From positions 208,094 through 272,093 of the forward strand of contig NZ_SMMU01000001.1 of the NCBI RefSeq assembly GCF_004339665.1: a stretch of 64,000 nucleotides of DNA, given 5' to 3'. A program made the translations under genes and the position numbers. Positions 1-8,449 of this stretch are shown piece by piece; position 1 is the stretch's first letter, and each line of letters starts with the position of its first letter. Under the pieces are notes generated by a model. The model did not search any database. It was not told the DNA's origin and saw only the letters and a list, made by a program, of their open reading frames with translations. Source of the DNA: Azotobacter chroococcum. GTDB lineage: Bacteria; Pseudomonadota; Gammaproteobacteria; Pseudomonadales; Pseudomonadaceae.

Positions 1-307
1 TGCGGATAGCGTTGTAGTGGACCTCATCGTTGATTTTTATAGACACTGCTCCCCCTGTTGCCGCTGTAAAGCCGCCGCGTTTTCTATAAGAGTAATCATT
101 GTAAGTAGCAGCCGATTAAGTTACATGGCATTGTGCTATGATGCCTATATGTCAATTGGTACTCTCGCGCCTAGCCGCTTCTGGTCGACTGCAGCCAATG
201 GCCAATGGATGTCAGCCACTTGAGGCGCCACACGACCAAGCAAGTCCCCCCTCGTTCAGCTCCTGCAGCATCTGAGGGGGCAACGGGGAACCGATCATGA
301 TCCCCCC
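1..307. other. Region without a confident gene; HipB-side flank
   Basis: I see no supportable gene here. On the minus strand just after the XRE gene there is a short open frame beginning near 296 that stops after about 28 codons. It could be a decayed start of a partner toxin gene, but I cannot recognise HipA in it. A 13-bp sequence at 136-148 (CTATGATGCCTAT) is the exact reverse complement of the operator-like sequence at 634-646. Confidence 0.4.
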
Positions 308-586
308 TCACGTCCCCTTCCTCCTCACCGCCACTATCCCCACCCGCATCCCGAACAGCCTGAACACGCTGTCCAGGGTCGCTACCGTGGGGTTGCCGGT
401 GTCCTGTTCGAGCTGGCGCAGGGTACGCAGGGAGAGTTTGCACATGCGGGCGAAGTCGGTCTGGTTCAGGCCGGTGACGCGCAGGCGCAGTTGGCGGATC
501 GCGCCGCCGAAGCTCAGGGTGCCGTCGGCCAGTTGCTGGCGGATTTCGTCGAGTACCGCGCCGCGGTCTTCTTCCGGCTTCTTCAT
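308..586 (-). CDS. HipB-like XRE family transcriptional regulator
   Basis: This 92-residue protein is a small DNA-binding repressor of the XRE/Cro family, resembling HipB-type antitoxins. The helix-turn-helix spans about residues 38-75, with the family pattern NQTDFARMCKLSLRTLRQLEQ followed by a second helix pair. HipB proteins usually repress their own promoter and neutralise a HipA kinase encoded directly downstream. Here the downstream sequence (below 308) contains no recognisable hipA, so this looks like an orphan or the surviving half of a decayed pair. An inverted repeat upstream of its start (634-653) is a plausible self-regulatory operator. Family assignment is firm; the toxin-antitoxin role is inference. 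Confidence 0.75.
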   Translation of the reverse strand: MKKPEEDRGAVLDEIRQQLADGTLSFGGAIRQLRLRVTGLNQTDFARMCKLSLRTLRQLEQDTGNPTVATLDSVFRLFGMRVGIVAVRRKGT

Positions 587-633
587 GGCATGTCCGGCAG
601 CGACTGCTGCGCGCCCCGTGTGAGTCGGTCCAG

Positions 634-653
634 ATAGGCATCATAGTGCCTAT
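634..653. promoter_or_regulatory. Inverted-repeat operator upstream of the XRE gene
   Basis: ATAGGCA, six bases, TGCCTAT forms a perfect 7-bp inverted repeat about 50 bp upstream of the XRE start codon. Thirteen bases of it (634-646) recur in reverse orientation at 136-148. Self-binding by the XRE protein is the natural reading, but it is inferred from position only. Confidence 0.45.
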
Positions 654-1031
654 TTTTAGCCTTCCCAAGCATGAAAAAGGTATTTAAATACCCATTTCGA
701 CGTCTTACTCGTGCGAAACAGGCAATGTATTGCCTTCTGTCATGCAAGCGCATTCACGCCGATCCGGGCGCCGCCCTAACAACAGCAGGCCGATGGCGAA
801 GCCGAACGAAGGTGGATGGCTTCGGCCATCCACCCTACCTACTCCGAACCCGCGCAGCACGCATGAAAGCCATGCACAAAATGCAAATAAAGCAAATTAA
901 TGAAGATTAAAGTTAAAACTGAGGAATATTAATTTATAAGAAAATCGAATTTCAGATTGCTCTCTTATGCATGCAGTATTGGGCCACCACTTCCTGCAGG
1001 CCCATGAACCGGCGCTACAGATGGCTGGCCC

Positions 1032-1045
1032 ACCGGACCACCGGA
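1032..1045 (+). promoter_or_regulatory. Shared leader motif ACCGGACCACCGGA, copy 1
   Basis: This 14-bp sequence is an 8-bp direct repeat (ACCGGACC then ACCGGA). Identical copies lie before two other organosulfur operons at 28113-28126 and 42260-42273, and a 12-of-14 match is at 45460-45473 before the sulfate-binding protein gene. All are in leader regions on the coding strand. Function is unknown: DNA operator, RNA-protein site with two GGA cores, or small hairpin. Confidence 0.6.
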
Positions 1046-1083
1046 CGACTCGGCATCGTGACAGTCGCCCCAGGTGCATTCCG

Positions 1084-2274
1084 ATGAGCATCATTCCACT
1101 TCGCAACCCTTCCCGGGCAACCGCTGGCTCGCCCGTCCGCCCCGGCAGCCCGGGCTTCTCCGCACTGCTGAACCGTCTCGGCGAGGAATTCGCCGGGCGC
1201 GCCGCCGACTACGACCGCAGCGGCGAGTTTCCCCAGGAAAATTTCCGCCGCCTGCATCAGGAAGGCCTGCTGGCCCTGACCATCCCCCTGTCCCAGGGCG
1301 GTCTGGGCGGCGGACTGGCCGAGGCCGTCGAGGCCATCGGCGCGGTGGCCAAGGGCGATCCGTCCACCGCGCTGATCCTGGCGATGCAGTACCTCCACCA
1401 CAACCGCCTGCAGGACAACCCGCAGTGGCCGGAAGCGCTGCGCCAGCGGGTGGTCCGCGAAGCCGTCGAGGACGGCGCGCTGATCAACGCGCTGCGCGTC
1501 GAGCCGGCGCTCGGCTCGCCCTCGCGCGGCGGCCTGCCGGCCACCGTTGCCCGGCGCACGCCCGAGGGCTGGCGGATCAGCGGCAGCAAGCTCTACTCCA
1601 CCGGCAGCTACGGGCTGACCTGGTGCAACGTGTTCGCCCGCAGCGACGACCCCGACCCGCTGGTCGGCGTCTGGCTGGTGCGCAAGGACAGCCCCGGCAT
1701 CCGCATCGTCGAGGACTGGGACCACCTGGGCATGCGCGCCACCTGCAGCCACCGCATCGACTTCGACGACGTGCTGGTGCCGCTGGAGCAGGCAGTCAAC
1801 GTGGCGCCGGCCAGCCGCCGGAGCACCGATACCGAACTCGACGCCGAGGGCCTGCTGTGGATGGGCGCCCTGCTCGGCGCCCTCTACGACGGCGTCGCCC
1901 GCGCCGCCCGTGACTGGCTGATCGACTGGCTGAAGCAGCGCACGCCGAGCGCGCTCGGTGCGCCGCTCGCCACCCTGCCGCGCCTGCAGCAGCTGGTCGG
2001 CGAGATCGACAGCCTGCTGCTGGTCAACCGCAGCCTGCTGGAGGCCGCCGCCGGCCGGCGCCTGCCGCCCGAAGCCAGCGGCCAGCTCAAGCACCTGGTC
2101 ACCGACAACGCCATCCGCGTCGTGGAGCTGGCCCTGCAGGCCTCCGGCAACCACGGCCTGAGCAGGAACAACCCCCTGGAGCGGCACTACCGCGACGTGC
2201 TGTGCGGACGCATCCACACGCCGCAGAGCGATGTCGTGCTGGTCAAGGCCGGCCAGGCTGCGCTGGGCCTCTAG
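1084..2274 (+). CDS. Acyl-CoA dehydrogenase-like flavoprotein (sulfur-acquisition type)
   Basis: This is an FAD/FMN-binding protein of the acyl-CoA dehydrogenase fold, about 396 residues. The branch resembles SfnB/DszC-like enzymes, which act as reduced-flavin-dependent monooxygenases or oxidoreductases in organosulfur use. Visible family landmarks are the N-terminal helical domain, the mid-domain stretch SGSKLYSTGSYG, the segment DHLGMRATCSHRIDFDDV, and a C-terminal helical domain ending in HYRDVLCGRIHTPQSD. The frame is open upstream to 967; I chose ATG 1084 because AGGTG lies seven bases before it and the domain begins shortly after. It heads an apparent operon with an ABC transporter for an organosulfur compound. 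The substrate is not visible from sequence. Confidence 0.85.
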   Translation: MSIIPLRNPSRATAGSPVRPGSPGFSALLNRLGEEFAGRAADYDRSGEFPQENFRRLHQEGLLALTIPLSQGGLGGGLAEAVEAIGAVAKGDPSTALILAMQYLHHNRLQDNPQWPEALRQRVVREAVEDGALINALRVEPALGSPSRGGLPATVARRTPEGWRISGSKLYSTGSYGLTWCNVFARSDDPDPLVGVWLVRKDSPGIRIVEDWDHLGMRATCSHRIDFDDVLVPLEQAVNVAPASRRSTDTELDAEGLLWMGALLGALYDGVARAARDWLIDWLKQRTPSALGAPLATLPRLQQLVGEIDSLLLVNRSLLEAAAGRRLPPEASGQLKHLVTDNAIRVVELALQASGNHGLSRNNPLERHYRDVLCGRIHTPQSDVVLVKAGQAALGL

Positions 2275-2325
2275 CAAATCCGCCGACCCCGAACCCATCA
2301 CCCGACTCTCACGGAAGCGATTCGC

Positions 2326-3390
2326 ATGACCTTCAACTCCAGCCTCTCCCGCCGCCGCCTGCTCGGTCTGGCCGGTACCGCCGCCGCGGCCGCCGCCGTC
2401 GGCCGCTTCGCCTGGGCCGCCGATCCGCATGCCCACGCCGGCCATGCCGCGCCGGCACAAAGCTTCTCGCTCGACGCCAAGGGCTGGGCGCTGCCGGCGC
2501 CACGCAAGCTCAAGCTGGCGACCAACCTCAACGCCATCTGCCTGGCCCCGGTCGCGGTGGCCGACAGCCAGGGCTTCTTCCGTGCCCACAACCTGGAGGT
2601 CGAGTTCGTCAACTTCGGCCACTCCACCGAGGTGCTGCTCGAATCCCTGGCCACCGGCAAGGCCGACGCCGCCACCGGCATGGCGCTGCGCTGGCTGAAG
2701 GCGCTGGAGCAGGGCTTCGACGTCAAGCTGACCGCCGGCACCCACGGCGGCTGCCTGCGCCTGATCGCCCAGGAGAACGGCCCGCGCAGCTTCGAGGAAC
2801 TCAAGGGCAAGACCATCGGCGTCACCGACATGGCCAGCCCGGACAAGAACTTCTTCTCGCTGATGCTCAAGCGTCACGGCGTAGATCCGGTCCGCGACGT
2901 GAACTGGCGGACCTACCCGGTCGACCTGCTCGGCACCGCCCTGGAGAAGGGCGAGATCCAGGCGGCCAGCGGCTCCGACCCGATGATGTACCGCCTGCGC
3001 AACCAGCCGGGCAAGCGCGAGCTGTCCAACAACCTGATCGAGGAATACGCCAACCTCAGCTGCTGCGTGGTCGGCGTCGGCGGCAATCTGGTGCGCAAGG
3101 AAAAGCCGGTCGCCGCCGCCGTCACCCACGCCATCCTGCAGGCCCACGCCTGGGCGGCGCAGCACCCGGAAACCGTGGCCCAGGACTTCCTCAAGTTCGC
3201 GGTCAACACCAGTTCCGAGGAGATCCACGCCATCCTCAACGAGCACACCCACGCCCACTACTCGGTGGGCAAGGCCTTCGTCGACGAGATCGCCGTCTAC
3301 GCCCGCGACCTGAAGGCCGTGGAAGTGCTGCGCGCCAGCACCGATCCCCGGAAATTCGCGGAGAGCATCCATGCCGACGTATTCAGCTGA
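2326..3390 (+). CDS. Tat-exported ABC substrate-binding protein, NitT/TauT/SsuA type
   Basis: This 354-residue periplasmic binding protein of the nitrate/taurine/sulfonate family should deliver a small anion, probably an organosulfur compound, to the permease encoded next. The N terminus has a twin-arginine motif (SRRRLLG, residues 8-14) followed by an alanine-rich hydrophobic stretch with likely cleavage near residue 32, so export folded via Tat is expected. A histidine-rich linker follows (HAHAGHAA). The mature part has the family pattern LKLATNLNAICLAPVAVADSQGFF. It overlaps the permease gene by 20 bp, indicating translational coupling. The ligand is inferred from neighbours. Confidence 0.88.
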   Translation: MTFNSSLSRRRLLGLAGTAAAAAAVGRFAWAADPHAHAGHAAPAQSFSLDAKGWALPAPRKLKLATNLNAICLAPVAVADSQGFFRAHNLEVEFVNFGHSTEVLLESLATGKADAATGMALRWLKALEQGFDVKLTAGTHGGCLRLIAQENGPRSFEELKGKTIGVTDMASPDKNFFSLMLKRHGVDPVRDVNWRTYPVDLLGTALEKGEIQAASGSDPMMYRLRNQPGKRELSNNLIEEYANLSCCVVGVGGNLVRKEKPVAAAVTHAILQAHAWAAQHPETVAQDFLKFAVNTSSEEIHAILNEHTHAHYSVGKAFVDEIAVYARDLKAVEVLRASTDPRKFAESIHADVFS

Positions 3391-4366
3391 ACTGCCGCGC
3401 CGGGCCGCCGCCCGCCCCTTCGCCGTGTGGAAGACCGGCCTGCTGGCGGCCGCCGGCTGGCTGGCCTTCGCCCTCTACAGCAGCGAGGCGCCCAACGCCA
3501 TCCGCGACTGGCCCTATACCCGCGAACTGGCCAACCTCTCGCTGGCCATCGCCGCCCTCTTGGCGCTGATCGCCCTGCTCCCCGGCCCGACCGCCCGGCT
3601 CGCCGAGCGCCTGCGCCCGGCCGGCCCGTGGCTGCTCGCCCTGCCGCTGCTGCTCGGTTTCTGGCAGCTCGCCACCGCCAAGCTGGGGCTGCTGCCGGTG
3701 CCCTTCTTCGCCCCGCCGCAGGCACTGCTGGAGGTCTACGCCGAGGACTGGCCGCGCCTCGCCGAGAGCCTGCTGCACTCCTTCTGGCTGCTCGCCAACG
3801 GCGTGCTGCTCGGCTCGGCGTGCGGCTTCATCGCCGGGGTGTCGATCGGCTGGTCGCAGCGCATCGGCTACTGGCTGCACCCGGTGCTGCGCATCCTCGG
3901 CCCGGTGCCCTCCACCGCGCTGCTGCCGATCTGCTTCTTCATCTTCCCCAGCAGCTGGGGCGCCAGCGTGTTCCTGATCGCCCTGGCGACCTGGTTCCCG
4001 GTCACCGTGCTGACCTGGTCGGGCGTCGCCAGCGTCGACCGCGCCTACTACGACGTGGCCCGCACCCTGGGCGCCAGCGAGCGCTTCCTGATCTTCCGCG
4101 TGGCGATTCCGGCGGCCCTGCCGCACGTCTTCGTCGGCCTGTTCATGGGTCTGGGCGCGTCCTTCTCGGTGCTGGTGGTGGCCGAGATGATGGGCGTCAA
4201 GGCCGGCCTCGGCTGGTACCTGCAATGGGCCCAGGGCTGGGCGGCCTACGCCAACATGTACGCCGCGCTGCTGGTGATGGCGCTGCTCTGCTCGGGGCTG
4301 ATCACCGCGCTGTTCCTGATCCGCGACCGCGTCCTGTCCTGGCAGAAAGGAGCCGTGAAATGGTGA
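3371..4366 (+). CDS. ABC transporter permease, SsuC/TauC type
   Basis: This inner-membrane permease of 331 residues forms the channel of the transporter made with the neighbouring binding protein and ATPase. It is longer than the usual roughly 250-260 residues because of an N-terminal extension with two extra hydrophobic segments (about residues 21-36 and 55-72) before the standard binding-protein-dependent transport domain. The cytoplasmic EAA-type loop that docks the ATPase is at about residues 230-255, with the signature LGASERFLIFRVAIPAALP. The end of the frame overlaps the start of the ATPase gene by seven bases. Confidence 0.9.
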   Translation: MPTYSAELPRRAAARPFAVWKTGLLAAAGWLAFALYSSEAPNAIRDWPYTRELANLSLAIAALLALIALLPGPTARLAERLRPAGPWLLALPLLLGFWQLATAKLGLLPVPFFAPPQALLEVYAEDWPRLAESLLHSFWLLANGVLLGSACGFIAGVSIGWSQRIGYWLHPVLRILGPVPSTALLPICFFIFPSSWGASVFLIALATWFPVTVLTWSGVASVDRAYYDVARTLGASERFLIFRVAIPAALPHVFVGLFMGLGASFSVLVVAEMMGVKAGLGWYLQWAQGWAAYANMYAALLVMALLCSGLITALFLIRDRVLSWQKGAVKW

Positions 4367-5151
4367 GCGCCAGCCTGAAGACCGCAGCCCCGACGCGGGG
4401 CCTGCACCTGGAAGTGAAGAACCTCAGCCATGCCTTCGACCTGGGCAAGACCAGCCTGCCGGTGCTCAACCAGGTCGACCTGAGCCTGCAGCCGGGCGAG
4501 AGCGTCGCCCTGCTCGGCCCCTCGGGCTGCGGCAAGTCGACCCTGCTGCGCCTGGTCGCCGGGCTGGAGGCGCCGCTGTCCGGACAGATCCTGGTCGACG
4601 GCCAGCCGATCGGCGCGCCCGATCCGTCGCGCATCCTGGTGTTCCAGGACCCGACTCTCTACCCCTGGCGCACCGTGTGGGACAACGTCGCCCTCGGCCT
4701 GCAGGCCCGCGGCCTGATCAACAGCCAGCGCGAACGGGTCGACGCGGCGCTGGCCAAGGTCGGCCTCGGCGAGTTCCGCGACGCCTACCCGCGCCAGCTG
4801 TCCGGCGGCATGGCCCAGCGCGCCGCGCTGGCCCGCGCGCTGGTCAACGAACCGCGCCTGCTGCTGCTCGACGAGCCCTTGGGCAAGCTCGACTCGCTGA
4901 CCCGCATCGCCATGCAGGGCGAACTGATCCGCCTCTGGCAGCAGCAGCGCTACAGCTCGCTCCTGGTCACCCACGACGTGGAGGAAGCCCTGCTGCTCTG
5001 CGACCGGGTGCTGGTGTTCAGCAACCGGCCGGCGCGCATCCTCGCCGAGCTGAAGGTCGAGCGCCTCTACCCGCGCCACCGCGACGACCCGCACCTGGTC
5101 GAGCTGCGCCAGCAGGCGCTGGAGCTGCTTGGGCTGGGCAGCAGCTGGTGA
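4360..5151 (+). CDS. ABC transporter ATPase, SsuB/TauB type
   Basis: This 263-residue ATPase energises the uptake system encoded just upstream. All catalytic motifs are intact: Walker A GPSGCGKST (residues 53-61), Q-loop FQDPTLYPW (95-103), signature LSGGM (147-151), Walker B LLLLDEP (167-173) and the switch histidine in THDVEEA. The start ATG 4360 overlaps the permease stop (ATGGTGA) and follows a good AAAGGAG ribosome site at 4346-4352. The stop codon is three bases before the left end of an IS630 element, so any downstream operon member has been separated from it. Confidence 0.92.
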   Translation: MVSASLKTAAPTRGLHLEVKNLSHAFDLGKTSLPVLNQVDLSLQPGESVALLGPSGCGKSTLLRLVAGLEAPLSGQILVDGQPIGAPDPSRILVFQDPTLYPWRTVWDNVALGLQARGLINSQRERVDAALAKVGLGEFRDAYPRQLSGGMAQRAALARALVNEPRLLLLDEPLGKLDSLTRIAMQGELIRLWQQQRYSSLLVTHDVEEALLLCDRVLVFSNRPARILAELKVERLYPRHRDDPHLVELRQQALELLGLGSSW

Positions 5152-5153
5152 AA

Positions 5154-6177
5154 TACCGAAGCAGCCGGACGGCAGCGACCTCGTCGTCCGGCACGTCTTC
5201 ACATACCTCCAGGTCATGCGTCAACAGGCGATCAAGGCTGTCCGCGAAGGGCAGACCGTCCAAAGCGTGGCGGCCGCCTTCGGCGTCAATATCCGCAGCG
5301 TCTTTCGATGGCTGTCCGACTTCGCCAATGGCGGACAGAACGCCCTGCTCGCCAAGCCGATTCCCGGACGTCCGCCCAGGATCGGTGCCGAGGAAATGCG
5401 CTGGCTGGCACAGGCCGTTCGGGACTACTCGCCGCTGCAATACCGCTTCGAATTCGGCCTGTGGACCTTGTCGCTGATCGCCGAACTGATCCACCACCAG
5501 TTCGGCAAGACGCTGTCGTTGTCGGCGGTGAGCCGGATCATGAAGCTGCTCGGCTTCACCGCACAGAAACCCTTGCATCGCGCCTGGCAGCAGGATGCGG
5601 CGCTGGTGCGCCAGTGGGAAAGCGAGATCTGGCCGGCCATTCGGGCCGAGGCCCGCGCGGCGGGAGTGAGGATCTACTTCGCGGACGAGTCGGGCCTTCG
5701 CTCCGACCATGCCGGCACGGCCTGGACAGCGCAGGGGGAAACGCCGGTGCTCGAGGTGACCGGCCGGCGCTTCTCGGTGAACATGCTGTCGGCAGTCGGG
5801 ACGCGCGGCGAGTTCCGCTTCATGCTGCACGACGGGACGGTGACAGCCAGCGTGTTCCGCAAGTTTCTCAAGCGCCTGCTGGTCGGTGCCGAGCAACCGG
5901 TCTTCGTGATCGTCGATGGCCATCCGGTTCAAAAGGCCCGGCTGGTCAGGGCGTTTGTCGAAGAACAGGCGGGGCGCCTGAAGCTCTTCCATCTGCCGCC
6001 GTACTCGCCGCACCTGAACCCGGACGAACAGATCTGGGGGCACGTCAGGCGCAGTGTGTCCAGGCGTCCTGTGCAGAACCGGGAAGAAATGAAGAAATTG
6101 GCCCTGGGTGCGCTGCGCAGAATCCAGAAGCTGCCGGAGTTGGTGAAGTCGTTTTTCCGCCACCCGGACTGCCGATA
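5154..6177 (+). mobile_element. IS630-family insertion sequence
   Basis: An approximately 1.02-kb element contains one DDE transposase gene. Imperfect inverted ends can be aligned: TACCGAAGCAGCCGGACGGC at 5154 onward, and TATCGGCAGTCCGGGTGGC reading inward from 6177 on the other strand. Both ends begin at TA, the target dinucleotide that IS630/Tc1-type elements duplicate. Insertion is immediately after the ATPase stop of cluster I. The ends are my alignment by eye; exact borders may shift a few bases. The transposase frame seems to run 13 bases past the inferred right end. Confidence 0.75.
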
Positions 6178-6190
6178 TACAGCAATATGA
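5216..6190 (+). CDS. IS630-family DDE transposase
   Basis: This transposase of 324 residues catalyses cut-and-paste movement of its element. An N-terminal helix-turn-helix (about residues 12-35, VQSVAAAFGVNIRSVFRWL) binds the ends, and a winged-helix segment follows. The catalytic triad is visible as D157 (YFADESG), D234 (VIVDGHPVQK) and E271 (SPHLNPDEQIW). The frame is intact, so the copy may be active. The frame is open from 5129, but that start would lie within the preceding ATPase gene and outside the inferred element end, so ATG 5216 is preferred. The last few residues may come from flanking DNA. Confidence 0.88.
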   Translation: MRQQAIKAVREGQTVQSVAAAFGVNIRSVFRWLSDFANGGQNALLAKPIPGRPPRIGAEEMRWLAQAVRDYSPLQYRFEFGLWTLSLIAELIHHQFGKTLSLSAVSRIMKLLGFTAQKPLHRAWQQDAALVRQWESEIWPAIRAEARAAGVRIYFADESGLRSDHAGTAWTAQGETPVLEVTGRRFSVNMLSAVGTRGEFRFMLHDGTVTASVFRKFLKRLLVGAEQPVFVIVDGHPVQKARLVRAFVEEQAGRLKLFHLPPYSPHLNPDEQIWGHVRRSVSRRPVQNREEMKKLALGALRRIQKLPELVKSFFRHPDCRYTAI

Positions 6191-6228
6191 TATTACCTTT
6201 AAAAAGATTAGTAGCTATCGAAAGGGAG

Positions 6229-6798
6229 ATGCTTGTGGCTGAGTTGATTCAGATTGAGACTAGCCGTCTATTCCTTAGGTAATGGAGAACTTCGGATCAC
6301 CTGCCGTTTGCAGAGCTCAATGCAGATCAGGAAGTAATGAGGTATTTTCCGTCCACGCTTAGTCGACAGGAAAGCGACGCAATGGCTGATCTATGCGAGT
6401 CACTTATTGAGCAACGTGCTTGGGGCTTCTGGGCTGTTGAAGCAAAAGCAGATAAGTGCTTCATTGGCTTTGTGGGCTTGCATGTCCCAACTGCTGAGTT
6501 GCCTTTTTCGCCATGTGTTAAGATCGGTTGGCGGCTTTCATCGCTCTACTGGGGAAAGGGCTATGCCACTGAAGCGGCAAATGCCGCACTTAAAGTTGGA
6601 TTCGAAATGCTGAAACTGCCAGAAATAGTAGCCTTCACAACCATCGGCAATTTTAGAACGCGTGCTGTAATGAAACGTCTCGGTATGATTGAGAGTGCTT
6701 CGACTTTTAAGCACCCAGCAGTTCCAATTGGTAGTTGGCTCCAAGAGCATTGCCTTTATCGAATTGCTCGTGAGCAATGGATAGCCAGAAATTCATAA
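6229..6798 (+). pseudogene. GNAT N-acetyltransferase broken by an in-frame TAA
   Basis: Read through, this is a RimJ/RimL-type GNAT acetyltransferase of about 189 residues. The first 17 codons (IETSRLFLR, typical first strand) and the remainder (WRTSDHLPFAELNADQEVMRYFP...) are in the same frame, separated only by TAA at 6280-6282. In relatives this position is normally glutamine (LRQW), so a CAA-to-TAA change explains it. Acetyl-CoA loop WGKGYATEAA and the later VAFTTIGNFRTRAVMKRLGM are intact. The GTG at 6235 has AAAGGGAG eight bases upstream and could be the original start. A product restarting at 6337 would lack the first strand. The gene is AT-rich compared with neighbours, suggesting transfer. 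Confidence 0.8.
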
Positions 6799-7229
6799 TA
6801 AATTTCTTATGCTCGAGCACTTTTAATTTTTGCTAAGTTTGGCAGTAGAAGGCTGGATTGAGTGTTTTTCATCCATCAGCTCGATGAGGCTTTATCCCCA
6901 GCCTTGGTGAATAAGGCTGTGGAAAACGCGGCCGGCCTCACGTGGGATGCGCGCCAGCATGGGGCGGTCAAAAACTGACCAGAGCGCAGGGGGATCGCAA
7001 ATTTGTGAGGGAGGACCGGCGAGTTCTGCCTTGGGCGGCGATATGGCATCCCAGCCCCGGCTCCCATGAGTGGCAGAGGCTTTGCCAACGCTCTGGGACT
7101 TACGCCGCGGCTGCTCTGCCGCGCGTGGTGCCGTCTATGCGAAGCGGTGACGGCAGGGACGATGGGAGGGCATGCTATGAGTCGTCGTTTTGCACTCACC
7201 CTTGCAATCGCCCCCAACGAGAAACCTCC
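6799..7229. other. Intergenic region without recognised feature
   Basis: About 430 bp between the broken acetyltransferase and the dehydrogenase. Base composition changes from AT-rich to GC-rich around 6920. Open frames here overlap and lack ribosome sites or recognisable domains. I see nothing I can name. Confidence 0.4.
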
Positions 7230-8189
7230 ATGCAGCCCACTATTCTCCTCGCTTCACGTGTTTCCGAGCCATTTCATGAACGCCTGAAAGCCCGTTTCAG
7301 GGTGATCGAGGCAACGGCCGCCGGCTTTGACGAGGCAGTTGCCGCGCTACCACCGGAACTGGCTGGGGAAATACGCATCGTCGTCGCGTTCGGCTCGACG
7401 CGCATGCCGGGAGCGTCGTTGGCTAGGCTCCCGCAACTGGGACTGATCTGCTGCCTGGGCAGCGGCTACGACGGCATCGACCTGGATCACGCACGGGAAC
7501 GTGGGATCGTCGTGACCAACAGTCCCGGCGCAAACGCGAGAAGCGTGGCCGATCTGGCGATGGGCCTGCTGATCTCGAGCATCAGGAATCTTTCCTCTGC
7601 CCGCGCATACCTGGAGGCCGGGCGCTGGCAAGGCAACGCCGGCGAGCGCATGCAACCCGTGCGCGGACTGACCGGCCGCAGGCTGGGCATCTGCGGCCTG
7701 GGTGCCATAGGCCTGAACGTCGCCAAGCGCGCCGCGGCCTTCGACATGGAGGTCGGCTACCACGGCAGGAAGGCCCGCCCGGAGGCTCCCTATCCGTATT
7801 TCGACTCCATCATGCAACTGGTCACCTGGGCGGACGTGCTGGTCGTGTCCATGCGGGCAGACGCCAGCACCTACCATGCGATCGACGCTGCTGTGCTGCA
7901 GGCACTGGGCCCGCAAGGATTTCTGATCAATGTTTCGCGCGGGACGACCGTGGACGAGAAGGCCCTGGTGCATGCCTTGAAAACCGGCCAGATCGCCGGC
8001 GCGGGGCTGGATGTCTACGAGCACGAGCCTTCGATCCCCAGCGAACTCTTCGAGCTTCCTCACGTGGCCCTGACGCCGCACATCGGCGGTAGCACCCTCG
8101 AGGCGGCGCAGGAGCAGGAGGCCTGTGTCCTGGCCAATATCGAGGCGTTTACGGCAGGGCAGCCGCCGCATACGCCTGTGCCCCTGTAG
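7230..8189 (+). CDS. D-isomer-specific 2-hydroxyacid dehydrogenase (glyoxylate/hydroxypyruvate reductase type)
   Basis: This 319-residue NAD(P)-dependent enzyme interconverts a 2-keto acid and the D-2-hydroxy acid; hydroxypyruvate or glyoxylate is the likely substrate. The dinucleotide-binding motif GLGAIG is at residues 156-161. The catalytic arginine, glutamate and histidine are R237 (INVSRG), E266 (DVYEHEP) and H284 (LTPHIGG). ATG 7230 gives the normal family length and starts with the typical first strand. With the decayed transporter, CdaR and glycerate kinase downstream, it suggests glycerate/hydroxypyruvate metabolism; the substrate is inferred from this context. Confidence 0.87.
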   Translation: MQPTILLASRVSEPFHERLKARFRVIEATAAGFDEAVAALPPELAGEIRIVVAFGSTRMPGASLARLPQLGLICCLGSGYDGIDLDHARERGIVVTNSPGANARSVADLAMGLLISSIRNLSSARAYLEAGRWQGNAGERMQPVRGLTGRRLGICGLGAIGLNVAKRAAAFDMEVGYHGRKARPEAPYPYFDSIMQLVTWADVLVVSMRADASTYHAIDAAVLQALGPQGFLINVSRGTTVDEKALVHALKTGQIAGAGLDVYEHEPSIPSELFELPHVALTPHIGGSTLEAAQEQEACVLANIEAFTAGQPPHTPVPL

Positions 8190-8449
8190 GCATTCTCAGC
8201 CGGCCCCGGGCTGCAGCTTGAAACATACCGGAGGGTGCCTGCAGCTTACCTCTGACAAGGGCCGTAGCCGGCCCACAGGACCGCACAGGAGGCGCGACAG
8301 GCAGCTCGAGCGCTTTCTTTCCTTCTAATGGAGCGCAAATCGTCGCTGGTGGGCGTCTGGCGGCCTGCTGAATGGCCCCTCGTCTCCTGGCTACGATGGG
8401 CGAGCTGGGAATGGTACAGACCATCCTGGGCCATCAGAACCTCAGCAGT
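8190..8449. other. Non-coding spacer between dehydrogenase and IS6 remnant
   Basis: I see no gene, terminator with T-run, or recognisable transporter sequence here. It would have held the C-terminal part of the MFS gene if that gene had been merely interrupted, so that part seems deleted. Confidence 0.35.

Larger units (their letters stand above)
587..1083. other. Intergenic region and leader of sulfur cluster I
   Basis: There is no convincing gene. About 880-960 is strongly AT-rich, including TTTATAAGAAAA, against a GC-rich background, as expected for a promoter or CysB-type binding region. The 14-bp sequence ACCGGACCACCGGA lies at 1032-1045, 38 bp before the first start codon of the cluster. 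The stretch 770-860 is GC-rich without a supported feature. Confidence 0.45.

Noticed and set aside
17..223. Short plus-strand frame at the window start
   Set aside because: No ribosome site, no motif and mixed composition; cannot be supported.
1015..3372. Very long minus-strand open frame (785 codons)
   Set aside because: It is antisense to the acyl-CoA-dehydrogenase-like gene and binding protein; composition is that of a GC-rich mirror frame (Gly, Ala, Val, Gln, His repeats) with no domain.
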